Shown here: positions 15,559 to 23,489 of the stretch, piece after piece | Position numbering within the stretch: position 1 is the stretch's first letter | Layout of the letters: each line of letters begins with the position of its first letter | Source of the DNA: a virus | Length of the DNA: 47,057 nt | IMG/VR virus record: IMGVR_UViG_3300009285_000697 | Location: 1 to 47,057 of that record | Direction: 5' to 3' (one strand) | Made by a program: the position numbers and the translations under genes | Notes under the pieces: model-generated | What the model was told of the DNA's origin: nothing | Databases searched by the model: none | The model's input: only the letters and a program-made list of their open reading frames with translations

Positions 15559-16119
15559 TTACACGCCCAATAGTGTGTGGTTTATGAACAGTTCCAGTGT
15601 GTCCGAGGTTGTTTTGTCGAATGTAGTGCCGAAGTCCCAATGGCACAAGGCCGCCGTGGGATTGGTAGCGGAGTCTACGATAGCACCCTCGTTGATTTTG
15701 GTGGCCGATCCCTGAGAGGCATACCAGTAGTAGTACCAGGTTACGCAGTCTGTCGTCGCCCCTGAGTTGGAGGCCTCGGTATCATTGGTCTGAGGATAGG
15801 GGTAGGTGGAGGTGGAACTCAGCCGGTTGTAGTAGCCGACACCCGCGGCGGTACACTTGGTATTTACGTCGGTATCACCCTTATCACCACCACCTGTAGT
15901 GCCATAACCTAACCGGACACCGGCGGTAGCCGAGGCGAAGTTCTTGGGGACGGTCTTTGTTGTTGCTTTGGTGGCATAAAACGTATCGCCGCCGTCGGTG
16001 ACGATATTCTTACCCACAAACTCCAACTCGATTCCCAACGGAACCCATTTGCCGTCCTTCCAGTCTCCTTTGATAAGACGGGCGACGACATTGCCTGATA
16101 GATTCATGTTTTCTTTCAT
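15559..16119 (-). CDS. Structural protein upstream of the giant tail protein
   Basis: The 186-residue product is rich in Thr, Gly, Ser and Tyr, with no helix-forming stretches of note, and contains DGGDTFYATKA (about residues 43-53) and ATAGVRLGYGTTGGG (about 63-77). Similar 'LG.GT..' beta-rich proteins are common in phage tail regions. The gene ends one base before the start of the giant tail protein gene, so the two are probably made together. The function is structural by context. Confidence 0.55.
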   Translation of the reverse strand: MKENMNLSGNVVARLIKGDWKDGKWVPLGIELEFVGKNIVTDGGDTFYATKATTKTVPKNFASATAGVRLGYGTTGGGDKGDTDVNTKCTAAGVGYYNRLSSTSTYPYPQTNDTEASNSGATTDCVTWYYYWYASQGSATKINEGAIVDSATNPTAALCHWDFGTTFDKTTSDTLELFINHTLLGV

Positions 16120-16134
16120 ATTTTACCTCTTAAT

Positions 16135-16905
16135 TTATCCAAGATTAACCAAAAACCCTTCACTTGATTTGACCTGTGGAGGCGTGTTCTCTGGAACTTT
16201 ATCCCCAGGAAGGAGCCAGCCCTCCGGAGGCGAACCACAACTTGTTCCGATGTTCGCGCATTGTCTCTGACCATAAACTGCACCGTCCCATCCGATTATT
16301 ACCGAGCCGCCTTCGGCGAATTTGGTGTGATCAAAATCCTTAGTCCCGTAGGGCGCGTAGGTAACGGTCTTGCACAACACCGAAAACTCTGTATTTTCGA
16401 CGATTACACCCAGACCACGCGCGTAACCTATCCAGTACTCAATACCTCCTTTTTCCAGCGCATATTCACCTGTATCCCTCATGTCGCAACCGTATAAACG
16501 AAGTTTGAAAGGGTACTTCAGGACGACCTTGCCCTTTCTTTTATAGGTTGACTGGTCGAGAGCATAGGCGATCATGTAACACAGCGTATTGGAAAAATAA
16601 TCACACCCAAACTTTTCGGAAATGCGCTGAAGAGGGTATAATTTAGATTTGAGTTCCGGGACTTTATGGATATTGATGATTTCTATACCGGCGTCGGCCA
16701 ACTGATTGAAGTCATCCCACCAGAAGGTTAATAATTTCTGCCCATTAACCACCTTAGTCACTTGTCCATGAGCCAGGAAGATTTTATTAATATGGCCTTT
16801 TAATCTGGCAATTTGATAATACCCGGTATTAACCGACCAGACTTCGGCGTCGAAGGGACATTCAGCACGAGACGGCCCCATTGCCAGAATTATTAACTCA
16901 CGCAT
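16135..16905 (-). CDS. GxGPS Rossmann-like protein, paralogue 1 (candidate glycosyltransferase)
   Basis: The 256-residue product opens with LIILAMGPSRAECPF followed by WSVNTGY, a nucleotide-binding-type strand-loop. Further blocks are DYFSNTLCYMIAYAL (about residues 101-115), KLRLYGCDMRDTGEYALEK (about 132-150) and EYWIGYARGLGVIVE. This is a widespread phage family of unknown role that recalls DUF115/Maf and the GT42 sialyltransferase fold (G-x-GPS, a Y-M-x-A-x-AL helix, G-x-D). It is paralogous to the protein at 23467-24171 but has about 50 extra C-terminal residues with four or more glycines and a C-x(6)-C pair. It closes the downstream edge of the sugar cassette. Transferase activity is inference. 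Confidence 0.6.
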   Translation of the reverse strand: MRELIILAMGPSRAECPFDAEVWSVNTGYYQIARLKGHINKIFLAHGQVTKVVNGQKLLTFWWDDFNQLADAGIEIINIHKVPELKSKLYPLQRISEKFGCDYFSNTLCYMIAYALDQSTYKRKGKVVLKYPFKLRLYGCDMRDTGEYALEKGGIEYWIGYARGLGVIVENTEFSVLCKTVTYAPYGTKDFDHTKFAEGGSVIIGWDGAVYGQRQCANIGTSCGSPPEGWLLPGDKVPENTPPQVKSSEGFLVNLG

Positions 16906-17154
16906 TTAAAAATACTTCCTTTTGAAGCCGTTTTCGGAGCGTTTCTTCCAGTCGTTAAACTCTTTCAAAGCCCCACCAACGTGTTCTTTGGAATAAGTCC
17001 GCCTGGGTTTCTCTGGTTTATTGCGGGCTTGTTCCCGTGTTTTATAAATCGTGCCTTCGGCCAGGTAATCCATGTAGGATTTGTCTTTTGCTTCATCAAC
17101 AGTACAAGCAATCAAGACTTCCTGACCGTCCACATTTAGTTTCTTAACAGGCAT
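16906..17154 (-). CDS. Small basic hypothetical protein in the sugar cassette
   Basis: The ATG at 17154 follows GGAGG ten bases upstream; a TTG seven codons earlier is in frame but lacks a better site. The 82-residue product starts with MPVKKLNVDGQEVLIA, has a Tyr-rich middle and a basic tail ending KKRSENGFKRKYF. The start overlaps the end of the aminotransferase gene. Its role in the cassette is unknown. Confidence 0.6.
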   Translation of the reverse strand: MPVKKLNVDGQEVLIACTVDEAKDKSYMDYLAEGTIYKTREQARNKPEKPRRTYSKEHVGGALKEFNDWKKRSENGFKRKYF

Positions 17155-18251
17155 CGTTTCATAACCTCCAACCAATTATCGCAATCGCTAAGGGTCGCTG
17201 GGGGGCGAAATATATCCGTAACGATTAATTCTTTCTCCCACATTCTTTCAGCCACGGGACAAATTGGTTCATTTATCCCAAACACAGGAAGGTGATAAAG
17301 TGGTCTAACATATGGGCCAAAATAAACACCAACGTCCTTTAATTTTTGTAAAACCTCAGTTTTATTATATTTATCAGGGTCGAGTTTAATAGCATACGTA
17401 TAAAAAACTGCTTTGCATCCAGTTTGCACAATGGGGGGAGTGACACCCTCTATCCCGTCTAAATGCCTGCTCATGTAAGATGTTAATTGAATACGGTGGT
17501 CGTTCATCACGTCTAACCGTTTGAACTGAGAGAGAGCTAAAGAAGCGGTGTACTCGGTCATTCGGTAGTTATAACCGACGATTTTTAATTCAGGGTCAGA
17601 GACCTCACCGTGGTTCCTTACGGCACGAGCTACACGGGCAATCCAGTCGTTATTGGTAATCAGCATCCCGCCTTCGCCCGTTGATACCGTCTTCGATTGA
17701 TTGAAAGAGAATATCCCACAGTCCCCTATAGTTCCGACTTTCCTACCGTGGTATTCTGCGCCTATAGCTTGGGCGCAATCCTCAATGACTAGCATCCCGT
17801 GTTTGTTGGCAAAGGCTTTTATTGAATCCATCTCGGCAGGATGCCCCATTAAATGAACCGGGATAATGACGTTGTGGTTGTCGTACATATGAGGCGAGTT
17901 ATGAACTCTCGTCTCTGTGTTCATACAGAATGTGTCGGGGTCGATGTCGCACCACTCTACTTCACCTTGCGCCTGAAGAACACACGAAGCCGAAGCCACG
18001 AAAGTAAACGGTGTGCAGGCCGCAACCTCCACGTCACAGGCTGTACAAGCGGCGTGGAGGGCTGCTGTAGCTGAGTTGAATGATACCGCCCACTTGACCT
18101 TGAAATAGTCCCTGAAAGCGGCTTCTAGTGATTGTACTCTAGGCCCGCCGTCCTGACCCGTAGGACAACCTCGGAATCCTGATAGGTTCCCACTCCTGAG
18201 AACCTCGTTTACTTCGTGGATGTCGGCATCTTCAATTATCGGGTGTTTCAT
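17136..18251 (-). CDS. DegT/DnrJ/EryC1/StrS-family PLP aminotransferase (PseC/SpsC-like)
   Basis: The 371-residue product has the features of sugar aminotransferases: SGNLSGFRG near the N-terminus, VSFNSATAALHAA (about residues 56-68) for phosphate binding, VIEDCAQAIGAEYHG with the PLP-stacking Asp (about 155-169), and FSFNQSKTVSTGEGGM, whose Lys forms the Schiff base (about 182-197). Such enzymes put an amino group on a 4-keto (or 3-keto) nucleotide sugar using glutamate; in pseudaminate synthesis the equivalent step is PseC. Length is normal for the family. It overlaps the upstream gene by 20 bases. Confidence 0.85.
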   Translation of the reverse strand: MKHPIIEDADIHEVNEVLRSGNLSGFRGCPTGQDGGPRVQSLEAAFRDYFKVKWAVSFNSATAALHAACTACDVEVAACTPFTFVASASCVLQAQGEVEWCDIDPDTFCMNTETRVHNSPHMYDNHNVIIPVHLMGHPAEMDSIKAFANKHGMLVIEDCAQAIGAEYHGRKVGTIGDCGIFSFNQSKTVSTGEGGMLITNNDWIARVARAVRNHGEVSDPELKIVGYNYRMTEYTASLALSQFKRLDVMNDHRIQLTSYMSRHLDGIEGVTPPIVQTGCKAVFYTYAIKLDPDKYNKTEVLQKLKDVGVYFGPYVRPLYHLPVFGINEPICPVAERMWEKELIVTDIFRPPATLSDCDNWLEVMKRCLLRN

Positions 18252-19005
18252 AGTCCCTTTCCATCTCCAAAACTACACGTAGAGTTTCGCGTGCTTCCTC
18301 GCCTGGGGAATAAAGTGGTGTCCCAGTATCCAAAGCCCAGATAATATCTTCAAGCATCTTGGGCAACATCATTTCTTGCGAGTGTTCAACTTCAAGGCGG
18401 AACATCGGCTCTTGGGAATCAATGTATTCTATATCCACAATCTGACCGCTCTTAAATATGATACAGTCCTTGAACGCGGCGTGGACTTCCCCGAAGTATT
18501 GTCTTAGAAGATCGACCGCGTGAGTCCCTGTATTAAGCCAGCCTCTTGAAAAAGTAAACTTGGGCTTAGTGGCGCGGCGCTGATGATTGACCTGTAGTAG
18601 AACGTTGTAATGCCTGCAGACTCTAATAATCTCATCGGCGTCTTCCAGTGTCTCAGCGATGGGTTTTTCTAACCAGATTGCTTTGACATAAGGCGCAGAC
18701 GCTACCACTAAAGCCCTGTGGGTTGAAGGCGGAGTACAGATTGAAAGGATGTCTACGGGCCAGCGTTGAACAAATGTTAATCCGTCGTCGCTAAAATAAC
18801 CTATTCTTTTAACCACGGAGATTTTACGCTGGTCCAGGTCGCATAGCGCGTCCAGTTTGATCCTCGGATTATTAAGGTAGGCGTTTAGATGGGAATCCAG
18901 GAACTCCGCGCCGATTCTACCCAGTCCAATAAGCCCCGCAGTATACTTTGAGTTCTCCCCCGAAAGACTTCTTGAAATTGGCAATGTCTCGGTTATTGCA
19001 ACCAA
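18232..19005 (-). CDS. Gfo/Idh/MocA-family NAD(P)-dependent oxidoreductase, short
   Basis: A Rossmann start, AGLIGLGRIGAEF (residues about 23-35), is followed by DALCDLD, ILSICTPPSTHR and IWLEKPIAETLEDA, the EKP lysine motif of the family. At 257 residues it is shorter than usual members (about 330-350). The best start is a TTG at 19005 preceded by GAGAGGGGG, which gives 22 residues ahead of the Rossmann strand and an 89-base overlap with the upstream gene. No ATG or GTG lies nearer. It probably oxidises or reduces a sugar intermediate. Confidence 0.75.
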   Translation of the reverse strand: MVAITETLPISRSLSGENSKYTAGLIGLGRIGAEFLDSHLNAYLNNPRIKLDALCDLDQRKISVVKRIGYFSDDGLTFVQRWPVDILSICTPPSTHRALVVASAPYVKAIWLEKPIAETLEDADEIIRVCRHYNVLLQVNHQRRATKPKFTFSRGWLNTGTHAVDLLRQYFGEVHAAFKDCIIFKSGQIVDIEYIDSQEPMFRLEVEHSQEMMLPKMLEDIIWALDTGTPLYSPGEEARETLRVVLEMERDYETPDN

Positions 19006-19648
19006 CTAAATCCCCCTCTCTTTCATCTTTAATCGCGTTCCATAAAAGATAACTTGAAGTCCCTGTGCCGTCGCTTGCCCCTATGATATAGTACGATCTC
19101 TTTTCGTCTCGAATGATAACCACTGCCGCGCCGTCGCAGGTGTAGATTGTTCCCATGTCGCAGACTTTCTTCAGGAAAGCCGAGTCGATTGGTCTTTGAA
19201 GTCCTTTACGTTCAAAGGTAAGACTGTAAAGAGCGTCCAGATACCCGAAGTCCGAACCGATGGGGAGGTCGTACTTCCGCACAAGGTTACGGGTGTCTTT
19301 ATCAAGTAGTCCCCATTCAGGTCGAACGATATACGTGTATCGAACAAGTGGTTTATATCCTTTCCACAGGAAAGGTCTGATATCTGGTAGGGTGTAGTGA
19401 TTGACCACATACTTGACATCCAGTGCCTCCATGACCTGCTGGGGATTCTTAAGGGTAAGGACGCTTTGGAACGGGGTTAAGGGTTTGGCCTCACCGAAGT
19501 CGGCAATACCGCCGATTAGATTGTCCTTTTTGTAAACCCCTTTGAGTTCGTAGCCACCGAATAAGTCAAGCCATTTGGTCGAGGAGAAGATTGTCCCTTG
19601 CTCTGATTTCCTGTTAAGTTCGTCCCACTCTACAGCAGAGATACCCAC
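18917..19648 (-). CDS. FemAB/GNAT-like acyltransferase
   Basis: The 243-residue product, with a GTG start at 19648, resembles FemAB-type and Acetyltransf_6-like proteins. It has an N-terminal WDELNRKSEQGTIFSSTKW block (substrate side) and a C-terminal half with AAVVIIRDEKRSYYIIGASDG, SYLLWNAIKDE and NFKKSFGGELKVY, the last a typical end of the GNAT-like fold (F-K-x-x-F-G-G). Such enzymes transfer acyl or aminoacyl groups to amines in cell-wall or surface sugars. Here a role in N-acylation of the aminosugar is inferred. It overlaps both neighbours. Confidence 0.65.
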   Translation of the reverse strand: MGISAVEWDELNRKSEQGTIFSSTKWLDLFGGYELKGVYKKDNLIGGIADFGEAKPLTPFQSVLTLKNPQQVMEALDVKYVVNHYTLPDIRPFLWKGYKPLVRYTYIVRPEWGLLDKDTRNLVRKYDLPIGSDFGYLDALYSLTFERKGLQRPIDSAFLKKVCDMGTIYTCDGAAVVIIRDEKRSYYIIGASDGTGTSSYLLWNAIKDEREGDLVGCNNRDIANFKKSFGGELKVYCGAYWTG

Positions 19649-20232
19649 GCTTGCTCCCTTATCTTATTCAGGTCTTCAGGAGTGTCGATTAACATTCTCT
19701 GTCCGCCACAAGCCCTCATGCGCGTTATCGAGCCGGGGAGATTGCTCATGTAGGTATGTATCCATTCCCTGTCTTCGGCTTCGTCTATCGAACGGTGGAG
19801 TTTACCTAGAAGGTTCCTTGAAGTAACGGCAACACACTCACCAGTATCCAGATTCTTAAAGGTGAAGTATTCTGAATTGGTTTCGTGGTATCCCGAAATG
19901 GCTTCCTCAATGACCTGTGGCGAGACGAACGGCGCATCGCCCCACAGTCTAATGACTGTCTCGTAACCTAGAGAAGCGTAGTAGACTCTGCCTAGAAGAT
20001 CGTCCTCGTTATTAGAGACGGAACACAGGATATGGTTCCTAACGCAGAACTCTATGATTTTAGGCGATGTGTCAGTTGTCGCTATGACGCAGGGTAATCC
20101 AGCGGCTTTCACCGTCTCGACCAGATACTTTAAGAGTTCCTTGTTATTCAAGAGGGCTAAAGCCTTACCGGGGAACCGGGAACTATTGAATCGAGCGGTG
20201 ATTACAGCGACAGTTTTACTTTGGCTTCCCAA
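19630..20232 (-). CDS. SpsF/PseF-like cytidylyltransferase (CMP-sugar synthetase)
   Basis: The 200-residue product has the N-terminal signature ITARFNSSRFPGKAL (about residues 11-25), CVIATTDTS, the SpsF-type LLGRVYYASLGYETVIRLWGD block with GDAPFVSP (about 78-104) and a final DTPEDL motif. Members activate nonulosonic acids (or related sugars) with CTP to the CMP form. A TTG start at 20232 follows AAGGAG eight bases upstream. The gene follows the NeuB-like gene with a 31-base overlap, which is the natural order of condensation and activation. Somewhat shorter than usual family members (about 230). Confidence 0.8.
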   Translation of the reverse strand: MGSQSKTVAVITARFNSSRFPGKALALLNNKELLKYLVETVKAAGLPCVIATTDTSPKIIEFCVRNHILCSVSNNEDDLLGRVYYASLGYETVIRLWGDAPFVSPQVIEEAISGYHETNSEYFTFKNLDTGECVAVTSRNLLGKLHRSIDEAEDREWIHTYMSNLPGSITRMRACGGQRMLIDTPEDLNKIREQAWVSLL

Positions 20233-20840
20233 TCTACAAGCTCCTTGAGTTCGTCTTTATCCATCGACCACGGCGCGTCTACTCCGGTCTGGTGGTCGAT
20301 ACAGAAATGTTTTTCTATTGGATTCATACCTAAAGCAATGGCAATCTTGGCGGCGTCGAGTCCTATGGTATGGTCGGAGAACCCGTAAAACCGACTCAAA
20401 TGAAGTTCCTTTAATTCGGCGGGGTATTTCGAGACACATCTTAGAATATGCTGCATAGCGTATGGTTTGATTGTTTGCCCCGGCTCTACTGAAATATAAA
20501 ATGGCCTTCTCGTGGCCAGAACACTACTTCTTAATTCCTTATCCTGGTTCCACCTTGCGGCAATCTTGAATCGCTTGACCCCTATCTTCTCGCACCATTT
20601 AACCCGTTCTGTATCGAAGACAGAAAAGAACACCTCAATCCCATTGGCTTTCCCGAAGTCGAATAGTTCCTTCGCTTGTTCAAATGATAGTTCGTTGTGT
20701 CCGGGTTCACCGTAGAGTTTCATAGAATCGTAAAGCTGGAACTTAACCAATCCCGCGCCAGCGTCCATTGACAGTAGAATCATCTTCTTGGCTAAGTCAA
20801 TGTCGCCGCAGAAGTTTTGGCCGATTTCTGATATTAGGAT
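20202..20840 (-). CDS. neuB: NeuB/PseI/SpsE-type nonulosonic acid synthase, compact, probable non-canonical start
   Basis: Family motifs are LISEIGQNFCGD (N-terminal E-x-G-x-N), GLVKFQLYDS (K-F-Q), FYGFSDHTIGLDAA and PIEKHFCID, which match the TIM-barrel synthases that condense phosphoenolpyruvate with a 6-carbon amino sugar. The only ATG (20783) would remove the conserved first motif. The motif is in frame up to ATC at 20840, eight bases after GAGAGGAG, and no ATG, GTG or TTG exists before the upstream stop, so I place the start at ATC. The 212 residues lack the usual C-terminal SAF domain (full NeuB is about 340). Confidence 0.75.
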   Translation of the reverse strand: MLISEIGQNFCGDIDLAKKMILLSMDAGAGLVKFQLYDSMKLYGEPGHNELSFEQAKELFDFGKANGIEVFFSVFDTERVKWCEKIGVKRFKIAARWNQDKELRSSVLATRRPFYISVEPGQTIKPYAMQHILRCVSKYPAELKELHLSRFYGFSDHTIGLDAAKIAIALGMNPIEKHFCIDHQTGVDAPWSMDKDELKELVDWEAKVKLSL

Positions 20841-21526
20841 AGCTTCAACTCCTCTCTCAGTTTTTCGTTCGGTCTGAGTCCGATAATCCGCTTTTCATCG
20901 TTAGGATAAAGTTTTTCACATAAGTCCCAGATATTGTATTCCTGACATGGAGGGATATTCAGACCTTCCTTTGCCTGAAGGACAAACCGCGCGGCTTCTA
21001 CGGGGTCGATGAAGTAGCGGCAACACCCTTTATTGGTAATGGTAAGCGGTTGACCTAGTTTATGTTGTCTTTGCCACAGTTCGATGACAGAACCAGAGGA
21101 ACCGTACAGATTGGGCAAGCGCACCACGCTCTGATGATGTAAGAGGAATAGATGCTCGGCAACGAGTTTAGTCGCCCCGTACAAGCCTTCAGGGGATACC
21201 GCTTTATCCGTCGAGACAAGCGTTGCCGGTAGATGAAGTCTAAGAATGTTTTCCGCCCCGATGATATTAGTTTTAATTGCCTCTGAGGGATTCTGATTGC
21301 AATGGTCAATGTGTTTGAGGGCGGCGCAGTTGATGATTCGTTCGCATCCTTCGGCAGCTCTTGATAAGGCGTCATAGTCCCTCACGTCTCCGATAACATA
21401 TTCGTTATCTGGGAGTTCTTGCTTACAGAGCCATTGCCAGTATTCATTCCTTGAATAAACCCTACACTTGGTTAAACGGGCGATTTCCTTACCTAGAGTG
21501 CCAGTACCACCGATAAGTAGAATCAT
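20834..21526 (-). CDS. PseB-like extended SDR: UDP-GlcNAc 4,6-dehydratase family
   Basis: The 230-residue product has ILLIGGTGTLGKEIA at the N-terminus, IINCAALKHIDHCNQNP (about residues 64-80), TNIIGAEN, LVSTDKAVSPEGLYGATKLVAEHL (about 102-125) and RYFIDPVEAARFV. The TDKA plus YGATK pair is the catalytic arrangement of inverting 4,6-dehydratases such as PseB/FlaA1, and the ALKH motif is also typical. It is shorter than PseB (about 330), mostly at the C-terminus. Its reaction would start the pathway from UDP-GlcNAc. ATG overlaps the end of the glmS gene. Confidence 0.75.
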   Translation of the reverse strand: MILLIGGTGTLGKEIARLTKCRVYSRNEYWQWLCKQELPDNEYVIGDVRDYDALSRAAEGCERIINCAALKHIDHCNQNPSEAIKTNIIGAENILRLHLPATLVSTDKAVSPEGLYGATKLVAEHLFLLHHQSVVRLPNLYGSSGSVIELWQRQHKLGQPLTITNKGCCRYFIDPVEAARFVLQAKEGLNIPPCQEYNIWDLCEKLYPNDEKRIIGLRPNEKLREELKLS

Positions 21527-23052
21527 TTAACAGTAACCGATTTCGCGAGATTTCTGGGACGCTCAGGAACAATGCCCCTATCTAGCGCGGTGTAATAAGC
21601 CATCATCTGCAAGGGAACGACACAGGCCATTGGGGAACTGTTAGGAACCTGTATCCACTTGTCGAAGCACTTATGATTAACGTCCGAGATGCCGATGATG
21701 TACCCCCCTCTTGTCTTCGCTTCCATCAGATTATTAATACAAGCATCGAAGTTCTCATCCTTCGGGCAAATGGCGATGATGGGTGTACCTTGTTCTATTA
21801 AAGCAAGGGAACCGTGTTTTAGTTCCCCTGCTGGCAAAGCTTCAGCGTGGATATAGGCTATTTCCTTTAGCTTCAATGCGCCCTCTAAAGCTATCGGATA
21901 ATTGATGCCTTTAGCGATTAAGTAAACGTCGTTGCCTTGTAAGACTTCCTTGCAATCCGACATAAAAGGTTCTATGTTACACGTCTTACCGGCCATCTCG
22001 TGGGCTAAATGATACAGGATACACAGGGTCGAAGTGAAACTCTTGGTAGCCGCCACCGCCAGTTCCGGCCCGCAGTTCATAGGTATCACGATGTCAGAAA
22101 GTCTGGAGAGGAGCGAATCGGGACGGTTAATGATGGAGATGACCTTCGCTTTGTGTTCCCTCGCTAACCGAACTCCGTCGATGACATCAGCCGTTTCACC
22201 GCTCTGAGAGATGGCTATTACAAGTGAATGACGGTTAATGCTCTCCGCAAAGTTCTGTAGCTCTGAGGCCAGAACAACATCGCATGAGACACCCGCGATC
22301 CGCAAGAAGTAGAACCTGCCGACGATGGCGGCGTACCTGGAGCTGCCGCAACCTATAAAGGTTATGTCCCTCGCTCTTAAAACTTCGAGTGCGGCTTCCC
22401 GTAGCTCCCTCTTTTTATCACCCTGTTCGAGAATCTCCTCAAGCATGGTATGACTTACTATAATCGCGGTATCCTTTACCGCAGCCGGATAGATAGAGAC
22501 GACCTCGTTATCGTCTAATAACCGTCCACCTAGAATGTTATCAGAGGATGCGCAACCATCTGAGACATACAAGGGATTGCCCCTGCGGGCGGCGACGATG
22601 CGGTTCTCACCCTCTTTAACCGCAAGGATGGCGAAGTTGCCCTTGAGCTTGGAAATTGTCTCCCTGACAGCACCTTCAAGCCCAAAATCACTATCTTCTA
22701 TGAGGTGGGCAATGACTTCGGAATCTGTTTCCGAGGTGTGTTTGTGCGTTTTAAGTTCTTCGTAGTTCTCGATGATGCCGTTGTGGACGATAGCAATGGT
22801 TCCACTACAATCCACAAAGGGGTGAGCGTTTTCTTTAGTGACTTTACCATGTGTCGCCCACCTTGTATGACCGATTCCCAGATTCCCGTGTAGGTCAGAC
22901 TCAATAGACCCGACGCACTTCTCTACTTTAAGAGAACCGTTCACTACAGCAATCCCCGACGAGTCATACCCCCGATATTCCAGGAGTCTAAGAGATTTCA
23001 GGAGTAAGGGTACAACGTCCCTATCTGAGATATAGCCTACAATACCGCACAA
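21523..23052 (-). CDS. glmS: Glutamine-fructose-6-phosphate aminotransferase (isomerizing)
   Basis: The TTG start at 23052 gives MCGIVGYIS, with catalytic Cys2 for glutamine hydrolysis. Further glutaminase motifs are TRWATHG, HNGIIENYEEL and SETDSEVIAHL (residues about 60-120). Two SIS domains follow: FIGCGSSRYAA, ISQSGETADVIDG and CGPELAVAATKSFT (about 225-345), then GALKLKEIAYIHAEALPAGELKHG (about 400-425) and the canonical end RPRNLAKSVTVK. At 509 residues it is about 100 shorter than bacterial GlmS but retains all motifs. It would make glucosamine-6-phosphate, the precursor of UDP-GlcNAc, and so feed the cassette. Confidence 0.92.
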   Translation of the reverse strand: MCGIVGYISDRDVVPLLLKSLRLLEYRGYDSSGIAVVNGSLKVEKCVGSIESDLHGNLGIGHTRWATHGKVTKENAHPFVDCSGTIAIVHNGIIENYEELKTHKHTSETDSEVIAHLIEDSDFGLEGAVRETISKLKGNFAILAVKEGENRIVAARRGNPLYVSDGCASSDNILGGRLLDDNEVVSIYPAAVKDTAIIVSHTMLEEILEQGDKKRELREAALEVLRARDITFIGCGSSRYAAIVGRFYFLRIAGVSCDVVLASELQNFAESINRHSLVIAISQSGETADVIDGVRLAREHKAKVISIINRPDSLLSRLSDIVIPMNCGPELAVAATKSFTSTLCILYHLAHEMAGKTCNIEPFMSDCKEVLQGNDVYLIAKGINYPIALEGALKLKEIAYIHAEALPAGELKHGSLALIEQGTPIIAICPKDENFDACINNLMEAKTRGGYIIGISDVNHKCFDKWIQVPNSSPMACVVPLQMMAYYTALDRGIVPERPRNLAKSVTVK

Positions 23053-23489
23053 AGCCAGACCTCGTTTTCCCTGGCATCGCCCTGAATCCAGAAGCCAAGT
23101 CCTTTTAGAAGACCGAGTGAGCGTTCGTTGTCCTTGATGACTGTAGTGTGGCAGTACTTGTAGCCCTGTTCCTTGAGCCAGTCCATCGCCATTCTAACGG
23201 CTTGCTTGCCTAGCCCTTTGCCCCACAAGGGAATCTCGCCAACATAATATCCTAGCTCCGGAGTCCAGCTATCAAGCCAGCCGATAGTGACCGACCCGAT
23301 TCTTCGGCCTTCGTATTCGATGATAAAATGTTTCCAGTTAGCGCGTGATTCGATCCACTTAACGTGGTCTTCCCACTCGATTAGACTGTTGGAGAAAGCC
23401 TGACTGTAAAAGCCTTTGTACAAAATCGGATTGTTTCGCCACGCTAAGAGCAGTTCCCAGTCCTCCCTACGCAGTTCTCGTAGTTTCAA
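23037..23489 (-). CDS. GNAT-family N-acetyltransferase (PseH/RimJ-like)
   Basis: The 150-residue product starts LRELRREDWELLLAWRNNP, the typical opening of PseH- and RimJ-like GNATs, and has the acetyl-CoA loop IPLWGKGLGKQAV (about residues 90-102) and NERSLGLLKGLGFWIQGDAREN near the end. In pseudaminate and legionaminate pathways such an enzyme acetylates the new amino group after the aminotransferase step. It ends inside the first codons of glmS, and its start overlaps the upstream GxGPS gene, so the genes are coupled. Confidence 0.8.
   Translation of the reverse strand: MKLRELRREDWELLLAWRNNPILYKGFYSQAFSNSLIEWEDHVKWIESRANWKHFIIEYEGRRIGSVTIGWLDSWTPELGYYVGEIPLWGKGLGKQAVRMAMDWLKEQGYKYCHTTVIKDNERSLGLLKGLGFWIQGDARENEVWLCAVL

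Noticed and set aside
20783-20862. Programmed -1 frameshift fusing the PseB-like and NeuB-like proteins
   Set aside because: The frames are correctly related, but no slippery heptamer in the right phase is present in the overlap; a ribosome site before ATC explains the data more simply.
21523-23052. PtmE-type isomerase of the GDP-legionaminate route instead of GlmS
   Set aside because: The N-terminal glutaminase domain with Cys2 is complete, so standard GlmS fits better; PtmE carries only the isomerase part.
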